A DNA stretch of 23,288 bases from positions 1 to 23,288 of the forward strand of contig CASEPH010000360.1 in the NCBI GenBank assembly GCA_949289625.1, written 5' to 3'. A program made the translations under genes and the position numbers. A model generated the notes under the pieces. The model made no database searches. It saw only the letters and a program-made list of their open reading frames with translations, and had not been told where the DNA came from. Below, one piece after another: positions 6,472-14,036 of this stretch (position 1 is its first letter; each line of letters starts with the position of its first letter). The stretch comes from an uncultured Clostridia bacterium (GTDB taxonomy: Bacteria; Bacillota_A; Clostridia; Oscillospirales; Oscillospiraceae).

Positions 6472-7745
6472 GGGTTCCCATCGATCATAAGCTGGATGAT
6501 CTCCTGATCCGTACCACGCATCCCTTCCCGAGCAATCTGACTCACAGCACGGATCGTGTTTTCCACGCCCTTGATCACGATGCCATCGCCGTCATAGAAC
6601 TGACTGTCGTGCATATACATCTGCATCCCCAGCAGCCCAGCCTCCACTGCAGAGGCAATTTTCGCGGCACAGCTGGCTTTGGCTCCATCGCAGATCATGC
6701 CAGAGTTGATGGCCAGGGCATTGACAATGGTATGGCTGATCTCATCCAAACCGCCGCCATAGAGATAGCAGATCCCAGCACCAGCACCACATCCGGCGCT
6801 GGTGGCACCGCAGTATGCAGATAGGCTACCAATCCCGGTTTTCAGGTGGATGGTCACCAGATTGGACACCACCAGTGCTCGATACATGGCGTCATCAGAG
6901 GCCTCCATCTCCTTTGCATAGACGATAACCGGAATGGAAGCCGTCATTCCCTGATTGCCACTGCCGGAGTTGATGACCACCGGCAGCTCACAGCCGCTCA
7001 TTCTCGCGTCTGAACCTGCTGCCGCCCAGGCTTTGGCTCTATTCTGAATGCTGTTGCCATAGGATTTGAGCAGAATTTTTCCAATGGTCGCACCGTATTT
7101 GCCCGCCATCCCTGCCTGAGCAATGGCCATATTGTAGTCGATTTGTCGGCGCAGCACCGGCGCAACATCTGGAATACGGACTTCGTTGGCAAAGGCCACG
7201 ATGTTTTCTACACTCAGCAGCTTTCTATTTTCGGGCACCTGAATCACGTCATCGGAGAATGGCGTTTCTTGAAGCACTTGATGATTCTTTTTCAGACTAA
7301 CCACATTGGTATGATGACCAATAATACGAACATAAGCGCTTTCCGCTTCACCATAGACCGTAACCTGGATGTCAAAAGGACAATTTGCTTCAGACTCAGC
7401 AATGGTGAGCGTTACCTGATCCATATAAGTATCCAGTTCCTGAAGCTGCGCTTCACTTACTTGCGCCAGCACCTCCAGTTCCCGATCCGCCACACCACAG
7501 CAAATTCCAGCACAAACAGCTACCTTGAGACCCTTGCGTCCCCCTGTATGGGGCACGATCACCGACTTGACATTTTTAATGATATTGCCGCTGACGCAAA
7601 GTTCTACCCGCTCCGGCAGCGTTCCCAATGTCTTTCGGGCCAGAGCTCCGGCATAAGCGACAGAAATGGGTTCCGTACATCCCATGGCTGGAACCAATTC
7701 TTCCTGTAAAATATCCACGTACGCGGCATAGATTTTGGGATCCAT
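6468..7745 (-). CDS. cyuA: L-cysteine desulfidase CyuA-like (UPF0597, serine-dehydratase-like Fe-S lyase)
   Basis: The product is 425 residues, the normal family length. It carries the family motif MGCTEP (Cys23), and SAYCGATSAGCGAGAG (Cys312, Cys319) and ICDGAKASC (Cys352, Cys359). The seven-residue spacing of the last pair and the MGCTEP Cys match the [4Fe-4S]-binding pattern described for the archaeal L-cysteine desulfidase. SGSGNQG near 260 is also typical. The enzyme class converts L-cysteine to pyruvate, ammonia and sulfide; a related beta-elimination substrate cannot be excluded. I chose the ATG at 7745 because GGAAGGAAGGGAG precedes it; the longer open frame runs into the upstream gene. 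It lies 16 bases after the oxidoreductase stop and before lysR. In Escherichia coli cyuA is paired with a cysteine transporter; here the transporter is of the peptide type. The protein is cytoplasmic and oxygen-sensitive by inference. Confidence 0.88.
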   Translation of the reverse strand: MDPKIYAAYVDILQEELVPAMGCTEPISVAYAGALARKTLGTLPERVELCVSGNIIKNVKSVIVPHTGGRKGLKVAVCAGICCGVADRELEVLAQVSEAQLQELDTYMDQVTLTIAESEANCPFDIQVTVYGEAESAYVRIIGHHTNVVSLKKNHQVLQETPFSDDVIQVPENRKLLSVENIVAFANEVRIPDVAPVLRRQIDYNMAIAQAGMAGKYGATIGKILLKSYGNSIQNRAKAWAAAGSDARMSGCELPVVINSGSGNQGMTASIPVIVYAKEMEASDDAMYRALVVSNLVTIHLKTGIGSLSAYCGATSAGCGAGAGICYLYGGGLDEISHTIVNALAINSGMICDGAKASCAAKIASAVEAGLLGMQMYMHDSQFYDGDGIVIKGVENTIRAVSQIAREGMRGTDQEIIQLMIDGNP

Positions 7746-7761
7746 AGCTCCCTTCCTTCCC

Positions 7762-9702
7762 TTAAAGCTGAATGGCGCTGTCGTAGCCGGTGCGAATTGC
7801 CGTACGCACATTGTTCGCCTTGACACAATCGCCAACTGTAAAGAACTCGCCCGCAATGGTGCGGAACGCCTCTGCCTGCTGGCTGCGTGGTACCATCCCG
7901 GCGGAAAGCACCACCGTATCGGCACGAAGCATATGCTCTCCTTCTGTATCCAGATAGGTCAGACCTTCCTTGGTGATTCCCGTGCAGCGTGCATTCACAT
8001 GTGCATCCACGCATTTTTCGATTTCCTTTGTAATGGCTGTCCTTGGAATACTGCAGGATGCAGCCGCCAGGGTATCGGTCATTTCTACCAGGGAGACCGT
8101 TTTCCCCGCCTCCTGTGCCAGATAGACCGCCGTTTCACAGCCCACATCACCGCCACCCAAAACTGCAACAGTGGTGCCGATGTCCTCTCCAGCCTTAATT
8201 TTGCGGTAAGCCTCCTCTGCGGTAATCACATTTTCGCCATCAATGCCAGGAATCGGAGGTACCAGAGCTGTCGCGCCAACCGCAGCAATCACCACGTCGG
8301 GCTCCAAGGCTTCCACCAGTTCCGGCGTAGCCTCGGTATTCAGCCGGACATCCACCCCCAGCTTATCCACCATATGAATGAGGTAATCCATCAGTTTGCA
8401 CAGATCACGCTTAAAGGGAACCTGTCGCGAAAAATTTAGTTTTCCGCCCAGCATCTCAGCCTGTTCCAGCAAAATGACCTGATGGCCTCGTTGCTTTGCC
8501 GTAATGGCAGCTTCCATACCGGCAGGTCCACCACCGATAATCACGACCCGTTTTGTTTCCTCCTTGGGTGGAACCAGCTGCTTCAGCCGCGCTTCCCTTC
8601 CGACTGTAGGATTCACAGCGCAGCCAAAGGTGGCCGCACGGCGATAATCCAGGCAATGGAAGCATTTGATGCAGGGAATGATCTCGTCCTCCTTGCCCTT
8701 TCGCGCCTTGTTCACCAGTTCAGCATCCGCGATAGTACCACGGGCCATAGCCACAAGATCAGCCTTCCCCGCTGCCAATGCCGCCTCAATATCCCGCGGC
8801 TGCTGGTAGGCCCCCAAGGTCAAAACCGGAATACGGATCTTCCCGGATTTCTTAACATACTCCGCCAAATAAGTGTTATGCCCAGGCAGCAGGAAATTAT
8901 TTGGATGCATGATATGCTCTGTATCCGTAAAGAAACTGCCCGCAGAGATGTGCGCAATATCAATTTTGTCCTGGATCATTTCCAAAAATGCAACACAGTC
9001 ATCCGGCGTAAAGCAGTCGTCTCCCCCCAATTCGGAACCGGAAATCCGATATTCGATCAATAGTTTTCGACCCACTCGCTGCCGGATGGCATCCAAGATC
9101 ATGATCGGGAATTTCGCGCGATTTTCCAAGCTGCCGCCAAATTCGTCGGTACGGGTGTTAAACTTGGGCGACAGGATCTGAGAGAGGATCAATCCATGTC
9201 CCCCATGAATCAGAATCATATCAAACCCACACTTGATGGCATTCTCTGCTGCATCAGCATATAGTGACGCAATCTGTTCCATCACAGCTCTGTTTAGCGG
9301 TTCCGTCCCCGGTTCTCCGTTGACAGAGTAGGATACCAATTCGCCCTTATAGTTTCTGCCGTGATAGGTAAAGCCCAATAATTCCAAAGACGCCTTGGCG
9401 CCATAAAAGTGGATTGCATCTGTGAGCTGATTCCAAAAGCGATGATTCTCTACATCAAAAATATCCTCATGGGCATGGGCGCTGTCATACTCCCGATAAA
9501 CATCCATGTTTTGGGCCGAAACTGTAATATTAGCAGAACCGCCTTTGGCCTTGTTGGCATAATAGGCAATCACATGGTCGTTGGGATACCCCTCTTTGCC
9601 ATAGAGGAGATGCGCGCCTGCTGGCGCGGACCAAATGCGATTTTTAAAGGTAACTCCCCCGATGGTGATGGGAGAAAACATATGAGGATATTTCGTTTTC
9701 AT
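7762..9702 (-). CDS. OYE-family NADH:flavin oxidoreductase / 2,4-dienoyl-CoA reductase-like Fe-S flavoprotein
   Basis: The product is 646 residues with three parts. Residues 1-340 are an FMN-binding TIM barrel (FSPITIGGVTFKNRI at the start; IHGGHGLILSQILSP near 165-180; TRTDEFGGSLENRAKF). A Cys cluster for [4Fe-4S] follows at C344-x2-C347-x2-C350-x10-C361. The C-terminus is an FAD/NAD(P)-binding pyridine-nucleotide reductase part with two Rossmann motifs (VVIIGGGPAGMEAA near 387-400 and VAVLGGGDVGCETA near 510). This is the layout of FadH, enoate reductases, BaiCD/BaiH and trimethylamine dehydrogenase. Most members reduce an activated C=C bond with NAD(P)H. AAGGAGAG lies before the ATG. It sits between the small membrane protein and cyuA in the opp operon. 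The substrate is unknown: an alpha,beta-unsaturated acid is likely from the family, while demethylase or dehydrogenase chemistry is also possible. Confidence 0.88.
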   Translation of the reverse strand: MKTKYPHMFSPITIGGVTFKNRIWSAPAGAHLLYGKEGYPNDHVIAYYANKAKGGSANITVSAQNMDVYREYDSAHAHEDIFDVENHRFWNQLTDAIHFYGAKASLELLGFTYHGRNYKGELVSYSVNGEPGTEPLNRAVMEQIASLYADAAENAIKCGFDMILIHGGHGLILSQILSPKFNTRTDEFGGSLENRAKFPIMILDAIRQRVGRKLLIEYRISGSELGGDDCFTPDDCVAFLEMIQDKIDIAHISAGSFFTDTEHIMHPNNFLLPGHNTYLAEYVKKSGKIRIPVLTLGAYQQPRDIEAALAAGKADLVAMARGTIADAELVNKARKGKEDEIIPCIKCFHCLDYRRAATFGCAVNPTVGREARLKQLVPPKEETKRVVIIGGGPAGMEAAITAKQRGHQVILLEQAEMLGGKLNFSRQVPFKRDLCKLMDYLIHMVDKLGVDVRLNTEATPELVEALEPDVVIAAVGATALVPPIPGIDGENVITAEEAYRKIKAGEDIGTTVAVLGGGDVGCETAVYLAQEAGKTVSLVEMTDTLAAASCSIPRTAITKEIEKCVDAHVNARCTGITKEGLTYLDTEGEHMLRADTVVLSAGMVPRSQQAEAFRTIAGEFFTVGDCVKANNVRTAIRTGYDSAIQL

Positions 9703-9714
9703 GGCTCTCTCTCC

Positions 9715-10026
9715 TTATGAAATGCAATAATTGACCACTCCTGCCGCCAAAACCAGTACGACACCTACCAGACATAGGGCATAGGAAAAACGCACATGGG
9801 GAAATCGGTTTTCCCACAGTTCCATTTTCTTTCGATAAAACGAATTGGTCAGCAACAGAACCGCTGCCAGAAGCAAAACAATGCCGCCAAAAAAGGCGCA
9901 AAGTCTCCAAAGGCTCTCCAAATAGCTGCCACCCGTGGCGCTGATCACCCCTGCGACCAGCGCCAGAAGCAGCACCAGGACAAGCGCAAACAACAAAACA
10001 AGTCCGATCTCTTTAAATATTTTCAT
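9715..10026 (-). CDS. Small three-helix membrane protein, unknown function
   Basis: The product is 103 residues. Hydrophobic helices lie at about 7-29, 41-60 and 80-100; the basic/polar stretch YRKKMELWENRFPH sits between helices two and three. The ATG at 10026 has GAGGAC upstream and follows the stop of the second ATPase gene by only 7 bases, while 12 bases separate it from the oxidoreductase gene, so it belongs to the operon. The frame is open further upstream, into the ATPase gene, but that part is an artefact. I do not recognise the family. Its place between importer and enzymes suggests a transporter accessory or membrane-tethering role, but nothing in the sequence proves it. Confidence 0.7.
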   Translation of the reverse strand: MKIFKEIGLVLLFALVLVLLLALVAGVISATGGSYLESLWRLCAFFGGIVLLLAAVLLLTNSFYRKKMELWENRFPHVRFSYALCLVGVVLVLAAGVVNYCIS

Positions 10027-10033
10027 GAAGTCC

Positions 10034-11005
10034 TCATTTGCTGTCCAGATTATGGCAAGCAACAAAATGTCCAGGCTCAATTTCCCGCAAAGTTGGCATT
10101 TCCTTGGCACACCGCTCCGAAGCATATTTACAGCGTGTGCGGAAACGGCATCCCTCCGTAGCGCCTGCCACCGTTGCTTCGCCCTGTACTGTTTCCTCCT
10201 CCCGTTTCCGTTCCAGTTCAGGATCCGGAATCGGGATGGCCGAGATCAGCGCCTGGGTATAGGGATGCAGCGGCTTGGCATAGAGCGCCTCCGAGGTGGC
10301 GGTTTCCACCACTGTCCCCAGGTACATCACCACAATACGGTCTGAAATATGTTTTACCATAGCAAGATCATGTGCCACAAACAGATAGGTCAGTCCCTTT
10401 TCCCGCTGCAGCTTGATCAGCAGATTCACCACCTGGGCCTGGATAGATACATCCAAAGCCGAAATCGGCTCGTCCAGCATAATAAACTCCGGTTCTACCG
10501 CCAATGCCCGTGCAATACCGATTCTTTGCCGCTGTCCACCGGAAAACTCATGCACAAACCGGCTGGCGTGAGATTCGTTGAGTCCCACAGCATTGAGATA
10601 GTAATAAATTTTGTTCAAACGGTCCTGGCGGTTTTTGGCCAAATGGTGAATATCAATGCCTTCTGCAATAATATCCGCCACCGTCATCCGGGGATCCAGA
10701 GAAGAATACGGGTCTTGAAAGACGATCTGAGCATTTTTCTGAAAGGCATATCGTTCCGCGCGATTCATGGCGTGGACATCCTTGCCCCGATACAGGACCT
10801 GTCCGTCTGTTTTGTCATAAAGGCCGAGAATGGTTCTGCCACAGGTGGTTTTTCCGCAGCCGGATTCTCCCACCAGCCCTACCGTCTCCCCCTCATAGAT
10901 TGAAAAGGAAACATTGTCCAACGCTTTTACAACCGTTTTCCGTCCGGTGGAAAAGTACTTTTTCAGATTTTTAACCTCAACGAGAGGCTGCTTCTCATGA
11001 TCCAT
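10034..11005 (-). CDS. Peptide ABC importer ATPase, OppF/DppF-like
   Basis: The product is 323 residues. Walker A GESGCGKTT (about 46-54), Q-loop FQDPYSSLDP, signature FSGGQRQRIGIARAL, Walker B FIMLDEPISALD and H-loop VAHD are all intact. The C-terminal oligopeptide-transporter extension has the HPYTQALISAIP stretch and a Cys motif (GCRFRTRCKYASERC ... ACH), seen in Opp/Dpp ATPases and thought to hold an Fe-S cluster. The gene starts 2 bases after the stop of the OppD-like gene. With that partner it powers the importer from the cytoplasmic face. Opp, Dpp and Nik branches cannot be separated by eye. Confidence 0.93.
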   Translation of the reverse strand: MDHEKQPLVEVKNLKKYFSTGRKTVVKALDNVSFSIYEGETVGLVGESGCGKTTCGRTILGLYDKTDGQVLYRGKDVHAMNRAERYAFQKNAQIVFQDPYSSLDPRMTVADIIAEGIDIHHLAKNRQDRLNKIYYYLNAVGLNESHASRFVHEFSGGQRQRIGIARALAVEPEFIMLDEPISALDVSIQAQVVNLLIKLQREKGLTYLFVAHDLAMVKHISDRIVVMYLGTVVETATSEALYAKPLHPYTQALISAIPIPDPELERKREEETVQGEATVAGATEGCRFRTRCKYASERCAKEMPTLREIEPGHFVACHNLDSK

Positions 11006-11007
11006 CC

Positions 11008-12036
11008 TCAGCCCTCCTTTCCGCTGGTTTCTGCAAAGTCGTTGATACCCTGCACTTTAGGCGCCATTTTGTCATGAAGCCAGCAGGCTGCTGCATGCTT
11101 TTCGCTAAAGGACGTCTTCTCCGGCATCAGCTTCTCACATACGGGCATACAGTATTTGCATCGTTTGGCAAAAGGACATCCCGCAGGCGGTGCAATCAAG
11201 TCCGGCGGCGTTCCTTCAATGGAATCCAATTCTTTTTTATTGTCTCCATCCATACGAGGCACCGCCCGCAGGAGCGCCTTGGTATATGGATGCCGCGCAC
11301 GATAGAAAATGTCCTCGCTGGTCCCCTTTTCCACTACCACGCCGCTGTACATCACAAAGATACGTTCCGCAATGCTGGCAACAACACCAAGATCGTGGGT
11401 AATCATCAAAATGGAGGTGTGATTGTCGCTTTTAAGCTGCTTGAGCAACTTGATAATCTGTGCCTGAATGGTAACGTCCAGCGCAGTGGTTGGCTCATCC
11501 GCAATCAGCAGCTTGGGCTGACATGCAAACGCAATGGCAATCATAACGCGCTGCCGCATACCGCCGGAAAACTCATGGGGATACTGGTCCACCCGTTTTT
11601 CAGGTTCCGGAATTCCGACATCCCGTAAAAGCCGGATCGCCTCTTTTTTTGCTTCTTTTTTTGTCATCTTCCGGTGATACAGGAGGTTCTCCATAATCTG
11701 TCTTCCAGCGGTCATAGTGGGATTCAGAGACGCCAGCGCGTCCTGAAAGATGATGGATGCCTGACCGCCCCGATAGGCCCGCAGTTCCTTCTTGCTCATC
11801 TGCAGCACGTCTTTGCCGTCAAACAGGATACTACTGCCTGTCTGGATCTCTCCCGGAGCCTGGATCAGCCGGAGAATACTCTTCCCGGTAACGGATTTCC
11901 CACAGCCAGATTCTCCAACCAGTGCAACAGACTCCTCATATCCGATATCCAGGTCAACCCCCCGAACAGACTGAACATCACCCTGATAGGTATGATAACA
12001 GACCCGAAGGTCCTTTACTTCCAATAGTTGACTCAT
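11008..12036 (-). CDS. Peptide ABC importer ATPase, OppD/DppD-like
   Basis: The product is 342 residues. Walker A GESGCGKSV, Q-loop FQDALASLNP, signature FSGGMRQRVMIAIA, Walker B LLIADEPTTALD and H-loop MITHD are present. The tail has RHPYTKALLRAVPR and the Cys motif GCPFAKRCKYCMPVC ... CW characteristic of OppD/DppD. GGAGGG overlaps the stop of the permease gene upstream (11-base gap). It forms the heterodimeric motor with the OppF-like subunit. Confidence 0.93.
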   Translation of the reverse strand: MSQLLEVKDLRVCYHTYQGDVQSVRGVDLDIGYEESVALVGESGCGKSVTGKSILRLIQAPGEIQTGSSILFDGKDVLQMSKKELRAYRGGQASIIFQDALASLNPTMTAGRQIMENLLYHRKMTKKEAKKEAIRLLRDVGIPEPEKRVDQYPHEFSGGMRQRVMIAIAFACQPKLLIADEPTTALDVTIQAQIIKLLKQLKSDNHTSILMITHDLGVVASIAERIFVMYSGVVVEKGTSEDIFYRARHPYTKALLRAVPRMDGDNKKELDSIEGTPPDLIAPPAGCPFAKRCKYCMPVCEKLMPEKTSFSEKHAAACWLHDKMAPKVQGINDFAETSGKEG

Positions 12037-12047
12037 ATCCGGCCCTC

Positions 12048-12983
12048 CTACTTTCTGAACTTGGGATCCAGCGCATTGCGCAAGCCGTCGCCCAGTAGAT
12101 TAAAGGCCAGAACCATAATGCACAGCACCAGAGCCGGAAACACCAATTGATTCACATGGGAGTTCATGACCGCCTGACCGTTGGAGATCAGCAGACCCAG
12201 GCTGATAGAAGGAGCCTTCAACCCCAGCCCGATAAAGCTAAGACCGGCCTCCTGGAAGATATAGCCCGGAATCGAGGTGGCTACATCCAGGATCAGGATG
12301 CCCATGATATTGGGCAGCAGATGCCGAATAATGATCTTCATGGGCCGTTCTCCCAAGGCCTCCGCCGCCATCACATACTCCGATTCCCGCAGCTGCATGA
12401 TCTGCCCCCGTACCACCCGGGCAGTCTGGCACCAGGAGGCAATACACAGGGCAATCAATAGGGAAACAGCGCTGTTTCCCATGGCAATCATAATCAGGAT
12501 GGTAACCAGCAGGCTGGGGATCGCTGTAATGATCTCCAAAATGCGCATCATGATCTCATCCACGATACCGCCAAAGTAAGCCATGATACTGCCGTAAAGG
12601 CATCCCACCACCAGCTGAATAGCCGTACAGCTCAGCGCCACCAGGAAAGAGACTCTGGTGCCTACCCAAAGTCTGGAGAACAAATCTCGTCCAAGCGAGT
12701 CTGCGCCAAACCAAAACTGAGCGGACATCTCCGCATTTTTATATTGCGGAGCTGAGGTAATGTAGTCATAGCCCCGGATATACGGTCCCACAATTACCAT
12801 AATCAGAAAGAGACATAGCACAACCAGCGCGCCCATGGCGATCTTGTTCCGTCTGAGTCTGCGCCAGGCGTCCTTCCAATAGGTCACAGGTTCTCTCACC
12901 ATCAGATCCCCCTGGTTGGGTCGGTTCTGGATGATGACAAAATCCTCTGGAGTCAGGACAGTGGAGTTCTTCGTTGCTTCCAT
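12048..12983 (-). CDS. Peptide ABC importer permease, OppC/DppC-like
   Basis: The product is 311 residues. The OppC-type N-terminal region (TYWKDAWRRLRRNKIAMGAL) leads into the first helix (VVLCLFLIMVIVGPYI). After the loop with FWFGADSLGRDLFSRLW comes the transport domain with the EAA-type cytoplasmic motif AAEALGERPMKIIIRHLLPN and GYIFQEAGLSFIGLG. Its ATG shares one base with the stop of the OppB-like gene (TAATG), indicating coupled translation. It pairs with OppB to form the pore in the cytoplasmic membrane. Confidence 0.93.
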   Translation of the reverse strand: MEATKNSTVLTPEDFVIIQNRPNQGDLMVREPVTYWKDAWRRLRRNKIAMGALVVLCLFLIMVIVGPYIRGYDYITSAPQYKNAEMSAQFWFGADSLGRDLFSRLWVGTRVSFLVALSCTAIQLVVGCLYGSIMAYFGGIVDEIMMRILEIITAIPSLLVTILIMIAMGNSAVSLLIALCIASWCQTARVVRGQIMQLRESEYVMAAEALGERPMKIIIRHLLPNIMGILILDVATSIPGYIFQEAGLSFIGLGLKAPSISLGLLISNGQAVMNSHVNQLVFPALVLCIMVLAFNLLGDGLRNALDPKFRK

Positions 12984-13939
12984 TATCGCTTACCTCCTCG
13001 AATCCGAATTCTGGGGTCTACCACCGTATAGAGAATATCCGTCAGGAAGACCACAATGATAAACAGCGCCGCAATAAATACCGTCTCCCCCAGCACAATG
13101 GAAAGATCGTTGGCGGATACTGCCTCAATATAATAGGCTGCAATGCCGGGAATGGAAAAAATTTTCTCAATGATAAAAGAGCCAGTGATGCAGGTGGCCA
13201 TGGATACTGGCAGTCTCGTCACAATGGGAATAAAGGAATTCCGCATAATGTGGCTCCAAACAATCCTGGGTTCCGAAAGTCCTTTTGACCGTGCCGTCAA
13301 AATATAGTCCTGGTCCAATACGTCCAAAATGGAGGTTTTAAGCAGTCTGGAATAGGTGGCGATATGTAAAAGCGCTCCAGACAGCATAGGCAAAATGGTA
13401 TATTTCCACCCGCCAAACCAGAGCTCATCTCCCGAGGGCCACCCAATGACTGGGAACCATTTCAGCGTACCGGCAAAAAACTTTTGAAACACCAGTCCCA
13501 AAACCAGTTCCGGTACTGACATCAGCAGAACCGCAATTACTACAATCAATCGATCGATCCATGTTTCTCGTTTTACTGCGGCAATTACACCCAGGAATAG
13601 GCCCACAAGTACACCGAAGATCAGAGACTGCAGTCCCAAGCGGGCGGAAACCGGAAGCTTCTCCCGGATAATATCCTGAAGCGTCTGCCCCTCATAAACA
13701 ACAGATTCGCCAAAGTTGCCCTGGAGCATCCCTTTCATTGTGATGACATAACGCTCCATCAGCGGCTTGTCCAAGCCATACTTGGCGTAAATTGCATCCC
13801 TGGAGGCCTCCGGCAGGGACATAGTCCGTGCTACCAGTGGATCTCCGGGGGCCGCCGCCGTTAAAAAGAAGGTAGCTGTGGCAATGAGGAACAATGCCAG
13901 CAGCAACTCTAAAAAACGGCGAATCACATATTTTACCAT
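12983..13939 (-). CDS. Peptide ABC importer permease, OppB/DppB-like
   Basis: The product is 318 residues. The N-terminus VKYVIRRFLELLLALFLIAT followed by TAAAPGDP is the standard OppB/DppB start. The EAA motif region is ARSKGLSEPRIVWSHIMRN. The last helices include FIAALFIIVVFLTDILY, and it ends with YTVVDPRIRIRGGKR. AAAGAGGG lies upstream of the ATG. It is separated from the binding-protein gene by about 100 bases that hold a stable hairpin, and overlaps the OppC-like gene by one base. Confidence 0.93.
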   Translation of the reverse strand: MVKYVIRRFLELLLALFLIATATFFLTAAAPGDPLVARTMSLPEASRDAIYAKYGLDKPLMERYVITMKGMLQGNFGESVVYEGQTLQDIIREKLPVSARLGLQSLIFGVLVGLFLGVIAAVKRETWIDRLIVVIAVLLMSVPELVLGLVFQKFFAGTLKWFPVIGWPSGDELWFGGWKYTILPMLSGALLHIATYSRLLKTSILDVLDQDYILTARSKGLSEPRIVWSHIMRNSFIPIVTRLPVSMATCITGSFIIEKIFSIPGIAAYYIEAVSANDLSIVLGETVFIAALFIIVVFLTDILYTVVDPRIRIRGGKR

Positions 13940-13988
13940 AAGCAGCTACCCTCTTTACCCAGTAGTACCGTTTTTCTGCGACATATAC

Positions 13989-14019
13989 TGGTCGGGCAGG
14001 GAAATTCCCTGCCCGGCCA
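13989..14019 (-). repeat. Intercistronic hairpin between binding protein and permease genes
   Basis: 15-base arms (13989-14003 and 14005-14019, core GGGCAGGGAA/TTCCCTGCCC) form a nearly perfect palindrome with one G-T pair. No U-tract follows in either direction. It therefore looks less like a full terminator than like an mRNA-stabilising or processing stem that sets the binding protein:permease ratio. Confidence 0.75.
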
Positions 14020-14036
14020 GAGCAGATCATAAAAGA

